Shown: positions 55,042 through 63,920, numbered from the stretch's first letter. The stretch: DNA of 64,000 nucleotides from Salinicoccus carnicancri Crm (GCF_000330705.1 NZ_ANAM01000001.1:558001-622000); one strand, 5' to 3'. Numbers and translations: made by a program. The notes: generated from the sequence alone by a model not told the origin.

Positions 55042-55072
55042 AAAGGCGCCTGCTTCTGCAGGCGCCTTTTTA
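55042..55072 (+). terminator. Intrinsic terminator after sufT
   Basis: AAAGGCGCCTGC pairs perfectly with GCAGGCGCCTTT around a TTCT loop, followed by TTTAA. Confidence 0.9.
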
Positions 55073-55077
55073 ATGCG

Positions 55078-55110
55078 AAAATTCCCGGATCTGGGAGGAT
55101 CCGGGAATTT
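55078..55110 (-). terminator. Intrinsic terminator of uppP
   Basis: AAATTCCCGGATC pairs with GATCCGGGAATTT around a six-base loop; on the minus strand it ends in TTTTC, a few bases beyond the uppP stop. Confidence 0.85.
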
Positions 55111-55113
55111 CAC

Positions 55114-55938
55114 TTATACGAAGATATAATAGTAGAGTATGGAAAATGTTCCAAGTGCGAAACAGTAGTAGCTGAAGATCGCGAGGTTGCCGTTCTGCAT
55201 GACGTTCTGCAGCCATTTTACAGCGAAGTACGTGGCGGCGAGTGTCGCCACGAAGCTGAGTGCATACGGCAGGGCGAGTGCAGCGATTTCCGGATCGTTC
55301 ACGATGTCGCCGGCTGAGATGAGTGCTGTGCCGAGTGATACCGGAATGTAGAGCAGGAACACGAAGCGGAGTGCGCTCTTCTGGTTGAGGCCGACCGCCA
55401 TCGAGCCGACGAGGGCTGCACCGCTCCGGCTGATGCCGGGAGTGAGGGCGATACACTGTGCAAGCCCGACGATGATGGAGTCGCGCACAGTCAGTTCGCC
55501 GTCGCGCTTCTGGCCGCGCCTGTTCTTGATGAACCAGAGCGCCGCTCCGGTCACGAGCAGCATGACGCCGACAAAGCCCATTGAGATATTGTCGCCGATC
55601 ACATCCTTGAGCAGCACGCCAAGAATGCCGACGGGGATTGTCGCGATGATGAGATACATGATGTATTTGAAATCCTTTACTGCCTCTTCATCCCTGGCAC
55701 GCTTGAAGAAATATCTGTACAGGTTGGAGAGTATCGCCATAATATCGTTCCTGTATACCATCAGGATGGCAAGCAGTGATGCGGTATTCAGAAAAATTTC
55801 AAACGACAGTCCGCTGGCTTCGATGTTGAACAGTTCCCGTGCTATGACAAGGTGGCCGCTTGATGAGACGGGTATCGGTTCAGTGATCCCCTGCAAGAGC
55901 CCCAAAAATACATATTTTATGATAAGTATGATGTCCAA
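55114..55938 (-). CDS. uppP: Undecaprenyl-diphosphatase
   Basis: A 274-residue multi-helix membrane enzyme that recycles the cell-wall lipid carrier by removing a phosphate from undecaprenyl pyrophosphate; extra copies give bacitracin resistance. The active-site blocks GLLQGITEPIPVSSSGHL (with the catalytic Glu) and TPGISRSGA (with the phosphate-binding Arg/Ser) are intact. The start is TTG, seven bases behind AGGAGG. It is divergent from clpB. Confidence 0.94.
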   Translation of the reverse strand: MDIILIIKYVFLGLLQGITEPIPVSSSGHLVIARELFNIEASGLSFEIFLNTASLLAILMVYRNDIMAILSNLYRYFFKRARDEEAVKDFKYIMYLIIATIPVGILGVLLKDVIGDNISMGFVGVMLLVTGAALWFIKNRRGQKRDGELTVRDSIIVGLAQCIALTPGISRSGAALVGSMAVGLNQKSALRFVFLLYIPVSLGTALISAGDIVNDPEIAALALPYALSFVATLAATYFAVKWLQNVMQNGNLAIFSYYCFALGTFSILYYYIFV

Positions 55939-56004
55939 AGTAAGACCTCCTAAAATCCCTAAGATATAATATAAATTAATTTGATTTGAAAAGCCATCAA
56001 TTAC

Positions 56005-56057
56005 TTGAAAACGCGTGTGAAAAGTGTATAATTAAATTATGGTCAAAAAAGGTCAAA
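56005..56057 (+). promoter_or_regulatory. clpB promoter with CtsR operator
   Basis: TTGAAA (56005-56010) and TATAAT (56027-56032) form a promoter with a 16-bp spacer. GGTCAAAAAAGGTCAAA (56041-56057) is a perfect CtsR heptad direct repeat, covering the expected start of transcription. CtsR should repress clpB at normal temperature and release it under heat or protein stress. The ctsR gene itself is not in this window. Confidence 0.9.
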
Positions 56058-56093
56058 CTCTATTGAATCATTTTTATCAAAGGAGTGACATAC

Positions 56094-58685
56094 ATGGATA
56101 TAAACAAAATGACGTATACCGTACAGTCGATCATCGAACGGGCGCAGTCGATTTCCGTGGAACTCAAACTGCAGTCCATCGAAATCGAAGCCGTGATGAA
56201 AGCGATGCTCGAAATGGACGACAGCATGGCATCTGATGTCCTTGAGCGCGCGAAGGTTGACGTTCGGGCGCTTCTTGGGGCGTATGATGAAAAGCTTGCG
56301 AAATACAATACCGTAACCGGCGACAATGTCCAGTACGGACAGTACATGTCGAACGGGTTCACAAAACTGATTTCGAGGGCAGAGAAGCTGATGGCCGAAA
56401 TGAGTGACGAATATGTATCTGTCGAACACCTGATACTCTCCGCAGTCGAAACGGAAGAGATCATGCGGGAAACCGCAGGCAGTAAAGACCGGGTGATCAG
56501 GGAGATCATCAACAAAGTAAGAGGAGGAAATCATGTGACAACACAGAATCCGGAAGTACAATATGAAGTATTGGAAAAATACGGCCGCGATCTCGTTGAG
56601 GAAGTGCGGAACGGCAACATCGACCCTGTCATCGGACGGGATGAGGAAATCCGCAACTCGATCCGCATACTGAGCCGGAAGCGGAAGAACAACCCGGTGC
56701 TGATCGGAGAACCAGGTGTCGGCAAGACTGCAATCGTCGAAGGGCTCGCACAGCGCATCGTGCGCCGGGATGTGCCGGACAGCCTGAGGGACAAGACAAT
56801 TTTCGAACTGGACCTGTCCGCACTTGTGGCCGGTGCAAAATACCGCGGTGAGTTCGAGGAACGGCTGAAGGCTGTCTTAAAAGAAGTCAGGGAATCGGAC
56901 GGCCGGATCATCCTGTTCATCGATGAAATACACATGCTTGTCGGTGCCGGCAAGACAGAGGGCGCAATGGATGCCGGCAACATGCTGAAACCGATGCTCT
57001 CACGCGGCGAACTGCACTGCATCGGTGCCACGACGCTCAATGAATACCGTGAATACATCGAGAAGGATTCAGCACTGGAACGCCGCTTCCAGAAGGTTCA
57101 GATTCCCGAGCCGGATGTGGAGGATACCATTTCCATACTGCGCGGCCTGAAGGAGCGCTATGAGGTGCACCACGGCGTCAGGATCACCGACCGCGCACTG
57201 GTTGCAGCGGCGGAACTGTCCGACCGCTATATATCGGACAGGTTCCTGCCGGATAAGGCGATCGACCTGATGGACCAGGCGAGTGCGACCATCCGCACGG
57301 AGATGGGCTCCAATCCGACGGAACTGGATCAGATCAACCGTCGTGTCATGCAGCTCGAGATCGAGGAGCAGGCGCTTAAATCGGAAGATGATTCAGTGTC
57401 CAGAAACAGGCTCGGCGAGCTGCAGAAGGAATTGTCCGAAGCACGTGAGGCACAGCATACGCTGGCCCAGCGCGTCGAGAAGGAAAAAGGGCAGATCCAG
57501 AAAGTGACCGGCAAGCGTGAAGAGCTCGACCGGGTGCGCCAGGAACTGGAGGATGCGGAAAACAACTATGAACTGGAACGGGCGGCCGAACTGAGGCACG
57601 GCAGACTGCCGGCACTTGAGAAGGAGCTTGGCGAACTTGAGGAGAAGCTGCAGGAGGAAAGTGCAGGAGAGAACCGCATCATCCGCGAAGTCGTGACGGA
57701 GGATGAAATCGGCTATATCGTCAGCCAGTGGACCGGCATACCGGTCACAAAACTGGTCGAAACCGAAAAGGACAAGCTGTTGAAACTTGCGGATATACTT
57801 CATGAACGCGTAGTGGGTCAGGACGAGGCAGTCGACCTCGTCTCGGATGCGGTCATCCGCGCGAGGGCCGGCATCAAAGACCCGGACCGTCCGATCGGGA
57901 GCTTTTTATTCCTCGGGCCGACCGGGGTCGGCAAGACAGAGCTTGCGAAGACACTTGCTGCGACGATGTTCGATTCTGAAAAGCACATGATCCGGATAGA
58001 TATGAGCGAGTACATGGAAAAACACGCGGTGTCCAGATTGATTGGCGCCCCTCCGGGCTACGTCGGACACGAAGAGGGCGGTCAGCTGACAGAGGCCATC
58101 CGCAGGCAGCCATATTCCGTCATCCTGCTGGATGAAGTGGAGAAGGCCCATTCCGATGTGTTCAACATCCTGCTCCAGCTGCTCGATGAAGGACGCCTCA
58201 CAGATTCCAAAGGGCGTTCCGTCGACTTCAGGAACACGATCATCATCATGACATCCAACATCGGTTCCCATCATCTGCTCGATTCGATGACAGAAGGCGG
58301 CGAAATCACTGACGAAGTCCGCGACACTGTCATGAGCGAAGTACACATGTACTTCAAGCCGGAAATCATCAACCGCATGGACGACATCGTCATGTTCAGT
58401 CCGCTGTCCAAGGACAACATGAAGATGATCACCGATAAGCTCATCCACGACCTGAACCGCAGACTGATGGACCAGCACATGACCGTCGAAGTGACAGAAG
58501 CAGTCAAAGACTGGATTTCAGACGAAGCATACGAACCCCAATTCGGCGCCCGTCCGCTGAAACGGTTCATCCAGCGCCATATCGAAACCCCGCTGGCAAA
58601 AGAACTCATCGCCCGTGACAAGGAAGACGGCCTGAAGATCAGGGTCGACTACAGAGACGGTGAGCTCAAATTCGATATGGACTGA
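56094..58685 (+). CDS. clpB: ATP-dependent disaggregase ClpB
   Basis: An 863-residue AAA+ chaperone that, with DnaK, pulls proteins out of aggregates. The N-terminal double-repeat domain (1-145) is rather divergent. The first AAA domain has Walker A GEPGVGKT at about residue 205 and [12 protein letters not shown]; a coiled-coil middle domain (about 395-525) marks ClpB rather than ClpC; the second AAA domain has GPTGVGKT at about 608 and [11 protein letters not shown]. The C-terminal [19 protein letters not shown] block is conserved. The ATG at 56094 has AAAGGAGTGACATAC upstream. Confidence 0.96.
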   Translation: MDINKMTYTVQSIIERAQSISVELKLQSIEIEAVMKAMLEMDDSMASDVLERAKVDVRALLGAYDEKLAKYNTVTGDNVQYGQYMSNGFTKLISRAEKLMAEMSDEYVSVEHLILSAVETEEIMRETAGSKDRVIREIINKVRGGNHVTTQNPEVQYEVLEKYGRDLVEEVRNGNIDPVIGRDEEIRNSIRILSRKRKNNPVLIGEPGVGKTAIVEGLAQRIVRRDVPDSLRDKTIFELDLSALVAGAKYRGEFEERLKAVLKEVRESDGRIILFIDEIHMLVGAGKTEGAMDAGNMLKPMLSRGELHCIGATTLNEYREYIEKDSALERRFQKVQIPEPDVEDTISILRGLKERYEVHHGVRITDRALVAAAELSDRYISDRFLPDKAIDLMDQASATIRTEMGSNPTELDQINRRVMQLEIEEQALKSEDDSVSRNRLGELQKELSEAREAQHTLAQRVEKEKGQIQKVTGKREELDRVRQELEDAENNYELERAAELRHGRLPALEKELGELEEKLQEESAGENRIIREVVTEDEIGYIVSQWTGIPVTKLVETEKDKLLKLADILHERVVGQDEAVDLVSDAVIRARAGIKDPDRPIGSFLFLGPTGVGKTELAKTLAATMFDSEKHMIRIDMSEYMEKHAVSRLIGAPPGYVGHEEGGQLTEAIRRQPYSVILLDEVEKAHSDVFNILLQLLDEGRLTDSKGRSVDFRNTIIIMTSNIGSHHLLDSMTEGGEITDEVRDTVMSEVHMYFKPEIINRMDDIVMFSPLSKDNMKMITDKLIHDLNRRLMDQHMTVEVTEAVKDWISDEAYEPQFGARPLKRFIQRHIETPLAKELIARDKEDGLKIRVDYRDGELKFDMD

Positions 58686-58692
58686 TCGAGAT

Positions 58693-58712
58693 GAAAAAAA
58701 CCTCCCATCGGG
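58693..58712 (+). terminator. Small hairpin after clpB
   Basis: ACCTCCC pairs with GGGAGGT around a tetraloop-sized ATCG loop. It directly precedes the larger terminator and may add to it. Confidence 0.45.
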
Positions 58713-58718
58713 GAGGTG

Positions 58719-58765
58719 CCCCCCTAAAGATGAACTTTGAAGTTCATCTTTAGGGGGATTTTTTT
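58719..58765 (+). terminator. Strong intrinsic terminator after clpB
   Basis: CCCCCTAAAGATGAACTT pairs perfectly with AAGTTCATCTTTAGGGGG around a two-base loop, followed by seven T. Confidence 0.92.
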
Positions 58766-58835
58766 GTGGCCGGCAGAGGTGTTTTGGAAACGGCAGCCGT
58801 CAAATAAGGTTGCGGGCCTGCAGCTTTGAGCTGGC

Positions 58836-58876
58836 GGCCACGGTGCGATCCGCGGTGGCCCTGGCCAAAAACCGGC
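58836..58876 (+). repeat. Solitary diverged copy of the 41-bp repeat
   Basis: GGCCACGG..GATCCGCGGTGGCC (from about 58837) has the length, order and polarity of the array units (GGmCACGG, six-base centre, CCGCGGTGkCC). The stem reads GGCCAC/GTGGCC and pairs perfectly, where array 2 has GGACAC/GTGTCC. It lies about 70 bp behind the clpB terminator and 30 bp before the stop of the convergent symporter gene. Confidence 0.65.
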
Positions 58877-58906
58877 CCCATCTGCACAAAGAGGGAATCC
58901 TCTATG

Positions 58907-60295
58907 CTACATGTTCGTCCGCTCAACAGGGTTGGCGAAGAATTTCTGTGTTTCTGTTCGGATCACTTTATAAAGGAAGAGCAGCCCGATCAGGTTGGGT
59001 ATCATCATGAGTGCATTCGCTGTATCGGCGAACGCCCACACGGTGGAAAGGTCCATCACTGTGCCAAGGAATGTGGCGGTGATGTAGATGACTCCGTATA
59101 CCGCTACATATTTCAGACCGAAAAGGTATTCGAAGCATTTGGTTCCGTAAACGTACCATGCGATGATTGTCGAGAATCCGAAGAATATGACGGATATGGA
59201 CACGATATATTCCCCCACAATCCCGAGGCCCGCCCCGAATGCTGCGCTGGTCAGAGCGCCGGCTTCGAGTCCCGGGTCATGTTCGACTCCGGACAGGAGG
59301 CCGCCTGATGCATCCCAGAAACCGGTAACGATCAGCACGAGACCGGTCATTGTACACACGACGATTGTGACGATGAATGTACCGGTCATCGCGACCAGGG
59401 CCTGTTTCACCGGATGGGTGGTCCGGGCATTTCCTGCAATCAGTGCAACGGTACCGAGTCCGGCTTCGTTGGAGAAGACGCCTTTTGATACGCCGTGCTG
59501 CATCGCCTGGGCGACGACTACGCCTGAAAAGCCGCCTGCAGCAGACACCGGAGTGAAGGCATGTTTGAAGATGAGTTCGAATGCAGGGATGATCTGGTCA
59601 TAGTTCAACAGGAGTATCAGGATGGAACTGCTGATATAAAGTACTGCCATGACCGGTACGAATACGCCGGCAACACTGCTGATGCGTCTGATGCCTCCGA
59701 AGACGATCAGACCAGTGAGTGTCACGAGGATGACACCCGTCACCCAGCCGGGTACAAAGAAGCTGTTCTCCATGACATCGGCGATCGTGTTGGACTGGAC
59801 GCCGTTGCCGATGCCAAGCGCTGCGAATGCAGCGAAGAAGGCAAACAGCAAAGCAAGCCATTTGAACTTCGGGCCGATCCCCCTTTCTATATAGTACATC
59901 GGACCGCTGGAGTACTCACCGTCCGCATTCTTCACTCTGTAGATCTGGGCGAGCAGGGCTTCCGCGTATTTCGTGGCCATGCCGACGAGGCCCACGAGCC
60001 ACATCCAGAAGAGAGCACCAGGTCCACCGAGTGTGATGGCGGTCGCCACGCCGGCAATATTTCCGTTGCCTATCATACCGGCAAGGGAAGTCATGAGCGC
60101 CTTGAAGTTGCTGACATCACCCTCAGCACCGGCATCTTCCTTGTCCCTGGTGAACACCAGCCTGAAAGCATACCTTAGTTTCGAGAACTGCAGCCCCCTC
60201 AGCTGAAATGTTAAAAAGAGACCTGTCCCGGCGAGCAGTACCAGGCTGGGTGGCCCCCAGAGCACTGCGTTGATACGATTTAAAATCTCTAACAT
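58907..60295 (-). CDS. Alanine/glycine:cation symporter (AGCS family)
   Basis: A 462-residue sodium-coupled amino acid carrier with about ten helices. The AGCS signature IGNGNIAGVATAITLGGPGALFWMW (key GNGNIAG, about residues 77-83) and SSGPMYYIERG and GVSKGVFSNEAGLGT blocks are all present. It should take up alanine, glycine or a related amino acid with Na+, in keeping with the sodium economy seen elsewhere in the window. GGGAGTGGAATT precedes the ATG. A candidate CcpA site lies 20 bp upstream. Confidence 0.93.
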   Translation of the reverse strand: MLEILNRINAVLWGPPSLVLLAGTGLFLTFQLRGLQFSKLRYAFRLVFTRDKEDAGAEGDVSNFKALMTSLAGMIGNGNIAGVATAITLGGPGALFWMWLVGLVGMATKYAEALLAQIYRVKNADGEYSSGPMYYIERGIGPKFKWLALLFAFFAAFAALGIGNGVQSNTIADVMENSFFVPGWVTGVILVTLTGLIVFGGIRRISSVAGVFVPVMAVLYISSSILILLLNYDQIIPAFELIFKHAFTPVSAAGGFSGVVVAQAMQHGVSKGVFSNEAGLGTVALIAGNARTTHPVKQALVAMTGTFIVTIVVCTMTGLVLIVTGFWDASGGLLSGVEHDPGLEAGALTSAAFGAGLGIVGEYIVSISVIFFGFSTIIAWYVYGTKCFEYLFGLKYVAVYGVIYITATFLGTVMDLSTVWAFADTANALMMIPNLIGLLFLYKVIRTETQKFFANPVERTNM

Positions 60296-60314
60296 AATTC
60301 CACTCCCATTTTTA

Positions 60315-60328
60315 TGAAAACGCTGTCA
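60315..60328. promoter_or_regulatory. Candidate CcpA site (cre) upstream of the symporter gene
   Basis: TGAAAACGCTGTCA fits the cre pattern TGWAANCGNTNWCA at every fixed position. It lies in the leader of the symporter gene, a position suited to repression of amino acid uptake when glucose is plentiful. Confidence 0.55.
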
Positions 60329-60479
60329 AATAGTGCCAAAAAAAATTAAATGAAATAAATTGTGGTTTTTACAATATAACAAAGAAAATTATTTTCGGTA
60401 TTGTAATAGTTCATGTTTAAACCGTATTTTTTCATTTAGGGTACAATGTATCATTTTTTTGGGAGCGGGTTTTTTCGCA
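60329..60479. other. AT-rich intergenic stretch without gene
   Basis: This stretch between the symporter gene and the ehu terminator is AT-rich and holds no open frame worth reporting. It should contain the symporter promoter (minus strand), which was not located with confidence. Confidence 0.5.
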
Positions 60480-60514
60480 ACAAAAATCCACCCGATACTC
60501 TTGACCGGATGGAT
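60480..60514 (-). terminator. Terminator of the ehu operon
   Basis: On the minus strand ATCCATCCG pairs with CGGGTGGAT (one U-G pair) around an eleven-base loop and is followed by TTTTTG, just beyond the ehuA stop. Confidence 0.75.
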
Positions 60515-60522
60515 ATATGATA

Positions 60523-61293
60523 CTACTCACCGCGGAATCTGCGCAGGAAGTCCTGCAGCCGCGGATTCTCGGATCTGTTTATGACTTCTTCAGCGGTGCC
60601 GGATTCGGCGATTACACCATCATCGAGGAACAGAACCCGGTCCGCGACTTCAAGTGCGAAATCCATTTCATGTGTGACGAGCACCATCGCCATATCCTCG
60701 TTATCCGCGAGGTCCCGGATGACTTCGAGCACTTCGCCGACGAGCTCGGGATCGAGAGCGGATGTGACTTCATCGAAGAGCATGATCTTCGGCTTCATCA
60801 CGAGTGCCCGCGCCATGGCGACGCGCTGTTTCTGCCCGCCTGAGAGCTGGGTCGGATAAGACTCGTATTTATCACCGAGCCCCACACGGTCCAGCATCTG
60901 CTTCGACAGTTCTACCGCCTCATCCTTTTTCATCTTCCTTACATTGACGAGCGGCACAACGCAGTTGTCCAGAATCGTCTTATGGGGAAACAGGTTGAAA
61001 TGCTGGAACACCATGCCGATGTCATTCCTCACGATGCCAAGATGCTTTTCACTGGCTTTCTTCATTCCTTTTCCCGATTCCATCTTCCACAGGTTCTGCC
61101 CGTCGACGATGATGTCGCCTTCCGTCGGTTCCTCGAGCGTCATCAGCAGACGGATGATCGTCGTCTTGCCGGAGCCGCTGGGTCCGATGATGGCGATTTT
61201 CTCCGTGGGGCGGATATCCAGGTTGATCCCCTTCAGGACATGGACGTCACCGAATGATTTATGGATATCCTTGTATTGAACGATCGGTTCCAT
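60523..61293 (-). CDS. ehuA: Ectoine/hydroxyectoine-type ABC importer ATPase (EhuA-like)
   Basis: A 256-residue ATPase of the polar amino acid importer class. Walker A GPSGSGKTT at about residues 36-44, Q-loop MVFQHFNLFPH, signature LSGGQKQRVAMARAL, Walker B MLFDEVTSALDPE and the H-loop VLVTHEMDFA are all intact. It is the last gene of ehuBCDA and starts where ehuD stops. The ectoine assignment rests on the binding protein and gene order; the ATPase alone would only say polar amino acid uptake. Confidence 0.85.
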   Translation of the reverse strand: MEPIVQYKDIHKSFGDVHVLKGINLDIRPTEKIAIIGPSGSGKTTIIRLLMTLEEPTEGDIIVDGQNLWKMESGKGMKKASEKHLGIVRNDIGMVFQHFNLFPHKTILDNCVVPLVNVRKMKKDEAVELSKQMLDRVGLGDKYESYPTQLSGGQKQRVAMARALVMKPKIMLFDEVTSALDPELVGEVLEVIRDLADNEDMAMVLVTHEMDFALEVADRVLFLDDGVIAESGTAEEVINRSENPRLQDFLRRFRGE

Positions 61294-61988
61294 TATTCTG
61301 TCACCTTCACTTTCGTATTCTTTTTGTCGAATCTGCGGTTCACCTTATCCTCGAGCTTCCTGATGAGTACGGCGGAAGGGTAGCTGAGCAGAAGGAACAG
61401 CAGGGCGACGATTGTCAGCGGTTCGATGTATGACCACGTATTTGCGCCGTACGTTCTTCCCAGGCTCAGTATGCCGACCACGCCGATCGTCGCCGCAAGC
61501 GGCACTTCCTTGAACAGGATGATGAGATAGTTGCCGAGCATCGGTATGGTGGGCGGGAGTGCCTGTGGCAGTACGATTTTCATCCATGTATCTTTCCTGG
61601 AGAAATTGAGCGCCTTTGAAGCCTCCCACTGGCCTTTATCGACACTCTCTATGCCCGAACGGTACACTTCCGCTATATATGTCGAGAAGTGGACTCCGAG
61701 GGCGATCATCGCCGCGATGAACGGCGTGAAGGATGTCCCGATATACGGCACCATCGGCCAGGCGAAGTACAGGAAGAATATCTGTACAATCGGCGGTGTC
61801 GACCGTATGAACTCACGGATCCAGTAGATTACGAAATTGAATGGCCTGAGCGGCGTCGATTCGAGAGCGAGCCAGATGAAGCCGGCGGCAAGTGCAAGCA
61901 CGTAGCTCGTGAATGTCAGGCCGAGTGTCACGTTTATCCCTTTTATGATGAAGGGGAACGCATCAATGAAGGTTTCCCAGCTCCACAT
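61293..61988 (-). CDS. ehuD: Ectoine/hydroxyectoine-type ABC importer permease (EhuD-like)
   Basis: A 231-residue permease with five helices and the ATPase-docking EAA loop at QWEASKALNFSRKDTWMKIVLPQALPP (key EASKALNFS). The His/Glu-type family fold starts with FIIKGINVTLGLT and has IREFIRSTPPIVQIFFLYF. Its ATG shares a base with the ehuC stop (TGATG). It pairs with EhuC to form the membrane channel. Confidence 0.84.
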   Translation of the reverse strand: MWSWETFIDAFPFIIKGINVTLGLTFTSYVLALAAGFIWLALESTPLRPFNFVIYWIREFIRSTPPIVQIFFLYFAWPMVPYIGTSFTPFIAAMIALGVHFSTYIAEVYRSGIESVDKGQWEASKALNFSRKDTWMKIVLPQALPPTIPMLGNYLIILFKEVPLAATIGVVGILSLGRTYGANTWSYIEPLTIVALLFLLLSYPSAVLIRKLEDKVNRRFDKKNTKVKVTE

Positions 61989-62650
61989 CAGCTTGCCACC
62001 CCTTTCCTGGCGATCTTCTCACCTTTTTTGGACATCCAGATCAATGGCAGTGCAATGATGAAGTACATGATGAGTACCATCAGGTATGCCATCGGCCCTT
62101 CTGAAAGATTCGTCGAACGGTAGATGTCGCCGTAGTAGAGTATATCTGTGAGACCTATCAGCGATACAAGTGCAGTCCCTTTGAGTATCTGTATGGAATA
62201 GTTTCCGAATTCCGGCAGCATCAGCCTGAGCGCCTGCGGCAGGATGATGTGCCTCATGCGCTGCACCGGGCTCAGGTTCAGTGCGATGGCGGCTTCCGTC
62301 TGTCCCTTGTCCACAGCAAGGATGGAAGTCCTGACAACCTCTGACATATAGGCACCGTAGTTCAGGCCGATGGCGATCACACCGACGATCCAGTTGCTGC
62401 CGAGCTGGATGTCAAACAGTATCGGCACTGCATAATACAGCCAGAAAAGCTGCACGATGAGTGATGTGCCCCGGAAAACTTCCACATAGAATGCCGTAGC
62501 GCCCCGGATGATGGGATTCTTCACCATTCTTGTAAGTCCGGCGACAAACGCCATGATATATGAAAAGAGTGCTGCTGCTAAAAAGATGCTGACTGTCGTC
62601 CAGAGTCCCTGACCCAGATAGGACAGTATGTTAAAGGCGGAATCTAACAT
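61988..62650 (-). CDS. ehuC: Ectoine/hydroxyectoine-type ABC importer permease (EhuC-like)
   Basis: A 220-residue permease of the same five-helix class as EhuD, with VEVFRGTSLIVQLFWLYYA, and the EAA loop QTEAAIALNLSPVQRMRHI. GAAGGAGGGAGCAC precedes the ATG. A hairpin between ehuB and this gene may lower its expression relative to the binding protein. Confidence 0.84.
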   Translation of the reverse strand: MLDSAFNILSYLGQGLWTTVSIFLAAALFSYIMAFVAGLTRMVKNPIIRGATAFYVEVFRGTSLIVQLFWLYYAVPILFDIQLGSNWIVGVIAIGLNYGAYMSEVVRTSILAVDKGQTEAAIALNLSPVQRMRHIILPQALRLMLPEFGNYSIQILKGTALVSLIGLTDILYYGDIYRSTNLSEGPMAYLMVLIMYFIIALPLIWMSKKGEKIARKGVAS

Positions 62651-62679
62651 GTGCTCCCTCCTTCATGGAAAAATGAAAA

Positions 62680-62710
62680 GGTCCAGTCTTTCCTGCAGGA
62701 TAACTGGACC
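62680..62710 (-). terminator. Attenuator-like hairpin between ehuB and ehuC
   Basis: On the minus strand GGTCCAGT pairs with ACTGGACC around a 15-base loop and is followed by TTTTCATTTTT. Such hairpins commonly keep the binding-protein message more abundant than the permease message. Confidence 0.6.
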
Positions 62711-62722
62711 AAAGCATGAATA

Positions 62723-63601
62723 TTAACCTTCACTTCCACCTTCACATAGTTCTGCAGCTGTTACTGTGCCTGCCTCCACGCGGTTTTCCTCAGCGGTGAA
62801 ACCTTCGGAATTATCCAGGATTTCATCTATGGTTCCGTCTTCTATCAATGTTGCGAGTGCTTCATTATAGGCATCGCGGAGTTCTTCGTCCTCCAGGTTG
62901 AATGCGGCGGCACCGAAGCTCGGGATGCCTTCGATATCAGGCTGTTCGAAGTCTTCGACGATTTCCACCGCATCGCTGCCCAGTGATTCATAGGCGGAGC
63001 GGAGTGTCGGACCGGTTGCGGCAGCCACATCGGCGTTGCCGGATTGTACGGCTGAGAGCTGCCCCGGTATGTCGGCAACCGACATGAACTGTTCTGAATC
63101 CACGCCTTCGCTTTCAAGGAATTCGAACTGTGTCGTACCTTCCATGAGCGCTGCAGTGACATCCGGATTGTCTGCGATGTCAGCGTAGCTGTGCAGGTCG
63201 TGCGGATTGTCTGCAGCGACTACGAGCCCTTCACCATACTGCATCTCAGGCTCTGCAAACAGCGCGTTTTCACATCTGTCCGGCTGTATCGCCATAGCTG
63301 CCGTGATGACATCATACTGGCCGGCCTGTACGCCCGGGATCAGCTCGCCCCAGTCAGTCAGATGGCCTTCCACGTTTTCAACACCCATTTCTTCGAATAC
63401 AGCAGTCGCAATATCAATTGCCGCACCCTCGAGTTCCCCTGTTTCGGAATTTTCATATGCATAAGGCGGTTCATTGGCAAACCCGATGTTTACCGTACCG
63501 GATTCCTGAAGTTCGGCTACCCGGTCTTCACCACCGCCACCGCCGCATGCGCTCAGTACAAGCGCTGCCGCGAAAGTGAGTAAAATCGAAATTTTCCTCA
63601 A
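62723..63601 (-). CDS. ehuB: Ectoine/hydroxyectoine-type substrate-binding lipoprotein (EhuB-like)
   Basis: A 292-residue periplasmic-type binding protein attached to the membrane as a lipoprotein: the lipobox LVLSAC places the lipidated Cys at residue 19. The mature protein begins with a Gly-rich linker and has IGFANEPPYAYE and TAAMAIQPDRCENALFAEPEM, which match EhuB-type binding proteins. It should capture ectoine or hydroxyectoine outside the cell as osmoprotectant or nutrient. The start is TTG with AGGAGGAG upstream. A related polar amino acid cannot be excluded. Confidence 0.83.
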   Translation of the reverse strand: MRKISILLTFAAALVLSACGGGGGEDRVAELQESGTVNIGFANEPPYAYENSETGELEGAAIDIATAVFEEMGVENVEGHLTDWGELIPGVQAGQYDVITAAMAIQPDRCENALFAEPEMQYGEGLVVAADNPHDLHSYADIADNPDVTAALMEGTTQFEFLESEGVDSEQFMSVADIPGQLSAVQSGNADVAAATGPTLRSAYESLGSDAVEIVEDFEQPDIEGIPSFGAAAFNLEDEELRDAYNEALATLIEDGTIDEILDNSEGFTAEENRVEAGTVTAAELCEGGSEG

Positions 63602-63655
63602 AGTATTCTCCTCCTAGCAAGTATTTTTCCTTAAATTGGAACATCGTACACGCTC

Positions 63656-63683
63656 AGTATACCGAAGTGATATTCTATGTCAA
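63656..63683 (-). promoter_or_regulatory. Promoter of the ehu operon
   Basis: On the minus strand TTGACA (63683-63678) and TATACT (63661-63656) are 16 bp apart, about 55 bp before the ehuB start. Confidence 0.8.
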
Positions 63684-63870
63684 ATTCATGTTGAAAAGGA
63701 TAAAAATGGGTGTGGAAGCGCAGGAAGGCTGCTTCTCCAATGAAAAGCGCATTGAAAAGGTAATCCTGCACTTTATTCTACTATAGTTTACAGATAATTC
63801 AAACTGCTATGGGGATAAATTACACTCACTCTAATAAAAAAGTTGTATAAATACACCATATTTTCGCAGG
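63684..63870. other. Intergenic stretch without gene
   Basis: No gene, repeat or RNA was recognised in this AT-rich stretch between the ehu promoter and the next terminator. Any osmotic regulator site for the ehu operon would lie here, but none stands out. Confidence 0.5.
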
Positions 63871-63872
63871 AA

Positions 63873-63908
63873 AATATCCCGCACCTCACAAAAGAAGTAC
63901 GGGATATG
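63873..63908 (-). terminator. Intrinsic terminator of the gene at the window end
   Basis: ATATCCCG pairs with CGGGATAT around an 18-base loop; on the minus strand the stem runs into ATTTTCC. Confidence 0.7.
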
Positions 63909-63920
63909 GATCGGATCATT

